From positions 248,501 through 312,500 of the forward strand of contig JAODUO010000128.1 in the NCBI GenBank assembly GCA_025642075.2: a stretch of 64,000 nucleotides of DNA. Direction: 5' to 3'. The notes under the pieces were generated by a model. That model searched no databases and had not been told where the DNA came from. It saw only the letters and a program-made list of their open reading frames with translations. Source of the stretch: Ridgeia piscesae (Eukaryota; Annelida; Polychaeta; Sabellida; Siboglinidae). Made by a program: the position numbers and the translations under genes. Each line of letters opens with the position of its first letter. The first letter of the stretch is position 1. Positions 59,343 through 64,000 of this stretch are shown here, piece by piece.

Positions 59343-59560
59343 AGTCAATGCATATGAGATATGCTAGAGACAGTGTACATAATCACAACCCTGACATGCG
59401 GGAATGGAGAATACAGAATTTCAGACAAACAATTTGCATGATGACAACATTTCTGATGGGTCCTCGTAACAGTGTCAAATAAACAATGTTACGTTTCATT
59501 TCCATTTATAATTACATTCTTACTCTCTTACTAGATGATGTGCCTGAATCTGGTTCGGTT
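59343..59560 (+). repeat. Duplicated exon segment, copy 2
   Basis: Pairs with 58,838-59,098. Acceptor TCTTACTAG precedes ATGATGTGCCTGAATCTGG. Confidence 0.7.
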
Positions 59561-60008
59561 CAGGTTACACAAGCAGACAACATGTGGGATAAACGTCACG
59601 CGTGCAAGTTCTGTGGACAGCTGTATCTGAAGGTAGCAAGGCGCCTAGAAACCTGCCATGGTAACGAGCCAGAAGGTTCTCCAGAAACCCAAGAAGTCTT
59701 CGGCGAGAAAAGAAGCATGGGCGACTATCCGTAATGAAGGCAACTTTGCACACAACAAACGGGGACTAAGTATTTATACGTTTACCTCTGTTTCACGTAG
59801 GCTTGACAACATGTCAGTGGCAAGAAGAAGCACGTGGACACCTGAGCAATGAGCTGCAGTCTTCCGACAGTTCAACCACTGCCTTACGTTTCTGACAGTT
59901 CCCAACAAAGCTGCTGTTGAGGACGCGATTGCCAAAGAGGACGTCCTGAGAATGATCCCATGGCGCCGAATCAAAGATGTTGTGTATTATCAAATAACAT
60001 CTCGGTAA
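59534..60008 (+). pseudogene. Fragmentary zinc-knuckle protein of unknown family
   Basis: The exon after the acceptor reads DDVPESGSVQVTQAD, then RHACKFCGQLYLKVARRLET and CHGNEPE, a C2H-type zinc motif (CKFCG...H/CH). A frame change near 59,670 continues as QKVLQKPKKSSARKEAWATI and RNEGNFAHNK. Then RRSTWTPEQ, a TGA (59,851), AAVFRQFNHCLTFLTVPNKA and WRRIKDVVYYQITSR end at 60,006. N- and C-terminal parts of a larger protein seem to be joined with the middle missing. Similar N- and C-terminal signatures occur in uncharacterised invertebrate and fish proteins, sometimes with recombinase-like cores. That recollection is unverified. Confidence 0.5.
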
Positions 60009-61011
60009 CTTCGTCTGTAATAATTTTATATCACACGTATTGTGATTACCGGTACAATGTTAACATTAAACTAATCTTTACGATGTACTAAGCCAGTTGA
60101 TAAAGCAGCATTATAAAGATAAGCATCAGCAGTAATTTACATATATTCAATAAGCTGGTCTATGACATTACCAGCGGTGTCTACTTATTTTATATACAAA
60201 TAGGTTTTACATATCAACAACGCGTTCTAATGTTAGCTCGTGCTTGATGTACTACGTTTCGGCAGCTACGTAAGCAATGATTTCTCCCTTTCGCCCAGTT
60301 CCGTCAAGCTTGTGCGTGTGATCCTAGAGGACATCTGTTAGCTAGCTTGTCAGCTAGATGTGCATTGATTCAACGTTGAAGTATACGTGTACATTCAAAC
60401 AGCTGGTAGTGTGTGATCGTTCGTTGTGTGTGAGTACATTCTACTCCTGTGTGTGTACTAGTGCCGTGTATCTCTTGTACTGACTGAATGATGTTACCCG
60501 TTGATGGAAATAATATTGATGCCCATATGATATATATTCCTAATGTTTAGTTATGGTATGACATCATCCAACAACTGGGTTAATATGCGGACATATAATT
60601 AAGTATATAAGTTGTAACTGTAATCAGTTACATAGTATGAGTTTAGTTGTGTAAATCCTATTGGTATTGGCCAAGTGTAATGTTTTTTTGTAACACCATC
60701 AATATGTATGTATTTTTACAGTGTATAATGTCTGCTTGTAACTTAGATCCGAATGTTTTAACATTTTGCTCAAACGTCTATAGGAAATGCCATAACGACA
60801 TTGACCAACGCGCGATGTGACAAAACATTGCACTTAACGCCGGTGCCAAAGCTAGTTTCAGTGTCCGTATTTTGATAATAAATAACATGTTATAACTTTA
60901 GTTGAGTTGCTTTGTGATATGCTGTACTAACCTTTTCGAAATTTGGCAGTTTCATTTTAGCATCGCACCATATTTAGGGGAATTACTCGATTTTTAAAGT
61001 GAAGGTCATGT
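60009..61011. other. Intergenic, nothing recognised
   Basis: No gene, repeat or RNA supported. Confidence 0.45.
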
Positions 61012-61209
61012 CACACACACACACCCACACACACACACACACAAACAACACACACACACATACACACACGCACACGCACACCCACCCACCCACCCCCACA
61101 CACACTCACACACCCACCTAGACACACCCACGCACCCACCCACACACCACACACACACATACGCACTCAAAACACACACACGCACACACACAAACACACT
61201 ACCACACAC

Positions 61210-61268
<59 letters not shown>

Positions 61269-61304
61269 AATATATATATACATATATTTATATATAATAT
61301 ATAC

Positions 61305-61346
<42 letters not shown>

Positions 61347-61367
61347 ATATATATATATATATATAAT

Positions 61368-61452
<85 letters not shown>
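61012..61452. repeat. CA / CACC / TA compound microsatellite
   Basis: Impure CA with CCCACC variants (61,012-61,210), pure CA to 61,255, TA-rich to 61,372, then pure CA to 61,452. Confidence 0.95.
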
Positions 61453-61454
<2 letters not shown>

Positions 61455-62088
61455 CACAGGTAATTTCATAATTTAGCTGCCATTTTTGATTAATGCAAAT
61501 TAGTAAATCATCCTGTGGAAAAACGTGCTTCGCTATATAAAACAGCCTTTCAAAGCTTAGAAAAAAATACTATGTAAATCTTGAGATATTGAACAACTGC
61601 TAGAAAAGGGATTATAATTATTATTAAATAAATATCGTTTGACCTGAGTCACCTGACCATTGCTATGTTTTGTACAGCACACAATCATAAAACATAGGAA
61701 ATCCATCGAACAAGTTACACTGACAGCTTTATTATCGCGCCGCCCGAATGGAATGATACGCTAAACATGGCAGTATGATCCACTGATCAACACAATCATG
61801 ACCTTTACAATTGGGCAGCCCCCTCTCAAAAATTGTACGGTGCTAATGTGTAATTGTTCCAAATTTTTATTAATCATGATCATTCCCATAAGCGACTCCA
61901 CTAATTCAAGATATTCGGAAAAGCATTAGGCTCCTATACATTTCATTGGCGAAAACTAATTTGCATATTAATAGGTTTATACAAAAACGCTCAAGGGTGC
62001 CAGGGTGGCACCTTAGAAGTGTAAATGTAAAAATAACATGGTGCAGACCATAATCACTGGCCGGTCCGGATTACGTCCCCAGTTTCAG
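61453..62088. other. Intergenic, nothing recognised
   Basis: No feature supported. Confidence 0.45.
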
Positions 62089-62133
62089 TGTGTGCGTGTG
62101 TGTGTGTGTGTGCGTGTGTGCGTGCGTGCGTGC

Positions 62134-62177
<44 letters not shown>

Positions 62178-62183
62178 GTGTGT
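62089..62183. repeat. GT/GC microsatellite
   Basis: GT units with GTGC variants. Confidence 0.95.
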
Positions 62184-62675
62184 AAATTACCTACTCTGAA
62201 CGTAATTCAAATATATAAACATTCTAGATCAGACTTCGTAAAACGTCTTAGCCAGGTTACTAGACAAGACATCCTCCCCCGCTTGGGGCAATATGTCACG
62301 GTGCGCAATGATGTGATTTGTGTTTCTATGAACGAATCAATTAATCCTAGAGTTCACTTCTCGTTAAGTCGAATATACCCTTAACGTCACGATCGCATTC
62401 ACACGACACCGGAGTGACTGAACTGTCACCGCTATCACCGCGGTGTCACGTGAACGTACACGTGACACAGTATCCCGGCCAGCAACACGAGCAAGAAGAG
62501 AAGACACACAGACAGACGACGAAGGATGACTTGTCTCCACGACAAACTTGGCGATGCTGTTGCGGTATCTTCAGTAACCGGGATTAGCGCTGAAAATAGG
62601 CAGCTCTTTTAGTTGACATGATCCACATATACTAGGTCATAAAATACAATGTGCAGAGTCTCTGTTAAGCGCGCG
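62184..62675. other. Intergenic, nothing recognised
   Basis: GC content rises around 62,390-62,470 with repeated GTGACACG-like words, but nothing definable. Confidence 0.4.
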
Positions 62676-62678
62676 CTC

Positions 62679-62761
<83 letters not shown>

Positions 62762-62797
62762 CCCTCCCTCCTCTCCCTCTCTCCATTCCTCCACCCC

Positions 62798-62840
<43 letters not shown>

Positions 62841-62844
62841 CCCC

Positions 62845-62883
<39 letters not shown>

Positions 62884-62998
62884 AGTCTCAGTCTCAGTCT
62901 CAGTCTCAGTCTCAGTCTCAGTCTCAGTCTCAGTCTCAGTCTCTGTCTCTCATTTGTTTCTCTCTCTCTTTCTCTCTCTCCTTACTCTCTCTCTCTCC
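62676..62998. repeat. (CTGT)n, (CT)n and (CTCAGT)n compound array
   Basis: About 20 CTGT units, then CT-rich sequence to 62,878, ten or so CTCAGT hexamers to about 62,945, then more CT. Confidence 0.95.
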
Positions 62999-63439
62999 TC
63001 ATACATGCAGTGTGGATTCTTTCACAGCGACGTTCACATTTTGCTTATCACCAGACATAGTCCTGTAGTATGCTGATGTGTCGACTCTCAAACCGATTAC
63101 ATGTTTCACGTTTCATGTGTTAAAATGACATGTCTGCAACCATTTTTGGCGTGGGCCAAATTAATGGTTCATTTACGATTAGCTTAAAGTCTAGGTTAGG
63201 CCGAACGATCCATTAACAAGACTAACGTCAAATATTTACGTCCGTTTCCCCGGGTGTGGAGGAACTAGCCACCGCTTCCTTGGTTAAACTCACTTGTTGT
63301 TTCGTCTGGTTGCGACTGAGCCGAGTTTTCTATGTTTGGCCGCTCATTGTTCACACTTCCGGTCGGCGCACTGAGCCCTGCGCGCCGCTGGGCCTGCAAG
63401 AATACATACTTACAGTGACACAACTGCCCGCTGTCACAG
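62999..63439. other. Intergenic, nothing recognised
   Basis: No gene supported. Confidence 0.4.
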
Positions 63440-63640
63440 CCATAACCACCTCTACCATAACCCTGGTCAACTACATGTTACCATAACCACGATCTACTAC
63501 AAACACCTTCTGCTACAACCACCGTCTACCACAACCAACGCTAGCACAAACACGATCATCATTTATCACAACCACAGTCCACAGTTTATGACAACCACCT
63601 TCTTCCAGAACCACAACAACCGTCAACCAGTGTCAAGTCG
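63440..63640. repeat. Diverged copy of the ACCATCTACCACAAC minisatellite
   Basis: ATAACCACGATCTACTACAA and CAACCACCGTCTACCACAAC units resemble 58.1-58.6 kb. Confidence 0.6.
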
Positions 63641-63659
63641 CTACACATAGAGCAGCCGA

Positions 63660-64000
63660 AGTAAGTCTATCTGAAGATTCGAAACACTTTATTGTCCGTT
63701 TGAAACATTACATTAAAAACGGACATTGTTTTCAATTATACACTAAAATGCAGATACATTTCATAATACACATAATAATAATAATAATCAGCACTAAAAT
63801 TTGTAAGATAAATAAATAAAATTGCCAACAATTAAATTGGTAAAATGAATCAATAAATATCTACACGTGAGCGGTACCCTCGACTCTCACAATACTGAAT
63901 CAACAAGTTAAATTAATATACTGTGTGTGTTACGTTGAAACGGCGATTCTTTCGTTAAATCAAAAGATAAAGCAGTTGTGTGGTGCAATGATCCACATTC
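63660..64000 (-). other. AT-rich end, possible LINE 3' end
   Basis: ACACTTTATTGTCC with AATAATAATAATAATAATC (63,774-63,789) is reminiscent of the complement of LINE 3' ends at 46.9 kb, but without a longer match. Confidence 0.25.

Overview
The window looks like a transposon-rich intergenic and gene-cluster region of an animal nuclear genome, most likely an invertebrate. The evidence is tandem C2H2 zinc-finger genes, THAP-domain genes, intron borders with GT/AG signals, several non-LTR retrotransposons (LINEs), PIF/Harbinger and hAT-like DNA transposons, tRNA-related SINEs, and very long (CA)n, (TA)n and (CATA)n microsatellites. A lophotrochozoan such as a mollusc would fit, but that is a guess from general character and not from a diagnostic gene. 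No prokaryotic gene organisation is present, and I see no intact tRNA or rRNA gene.

The backbone is a family of five C2H2 zinc-finger (ZNF) genes on the + strand, here called A (3.1-4.2 kb), B (13.7-14.9 kb), C (35.0-36.6 kb), D (50.2-52.2 kb) and E (56.85-58.1 kb). All share an unusual N-terminal module of about 100-140 residues that carries V/I-K-x-E motifs, including IKVEP, and all begin just after a 3' splice site. Only C looks fully intact (13 good fingers). B is usable but has lost its tail to a stop codon. A has lost its start codon and the zinc ligands of five of its eight fingers. D has lost both start ATGs and stops after five fingers. E is cut after two fingers by a frameshift and a LINE insertion.

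A and B each sit in a larger duplicated cassette: a short 5' non-coding exon, a THAP-domain gene, a 55-bp minisatellite, the ZNF, and a shared 3' flank (about 0.8-5.1 kb and 8.0-16.8 kb). The minisatellite has about 5 copies in the first cassette and about 28 in the second. Both THAP genes are decayed, in different ways. C and D belong to a second duplicated block (C 35-40.6 kb, D 50-56 kb) whose 3' flanks align over several kilobases. D and E share about 470 bp upstream.

Mobile elements have been dropped between and into these units: a decayed LINE on the - strand (21.4-23.5 kb), a nearly full-length two-ORF LINE on the + strand (28.1-32.2 kb), a 5'-truncated LINE on the - strand (46.9-48.5 kb) and several LINE fragments. 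A 5.8-kb nested DNA transposon with an 8-bp target duplication (40.67-46.48 kb) contains convergent, broken Myb/SANT and HARBI1-type transposase genes. A 1.8-kb hAT-like element (53.28-55.09 kb) has its empty site preserved in the paralogous block near 39.87 kb. SINEs, fold-back elements and a five-copy dispersed repeat fill much of the rest. Overall the window resembles the birth-and-death ZNF clusters known elsewhere to coexist with transposons, but with an N-terminal module I do not recognise as KRAB, SCAN, BTB or ZAD.
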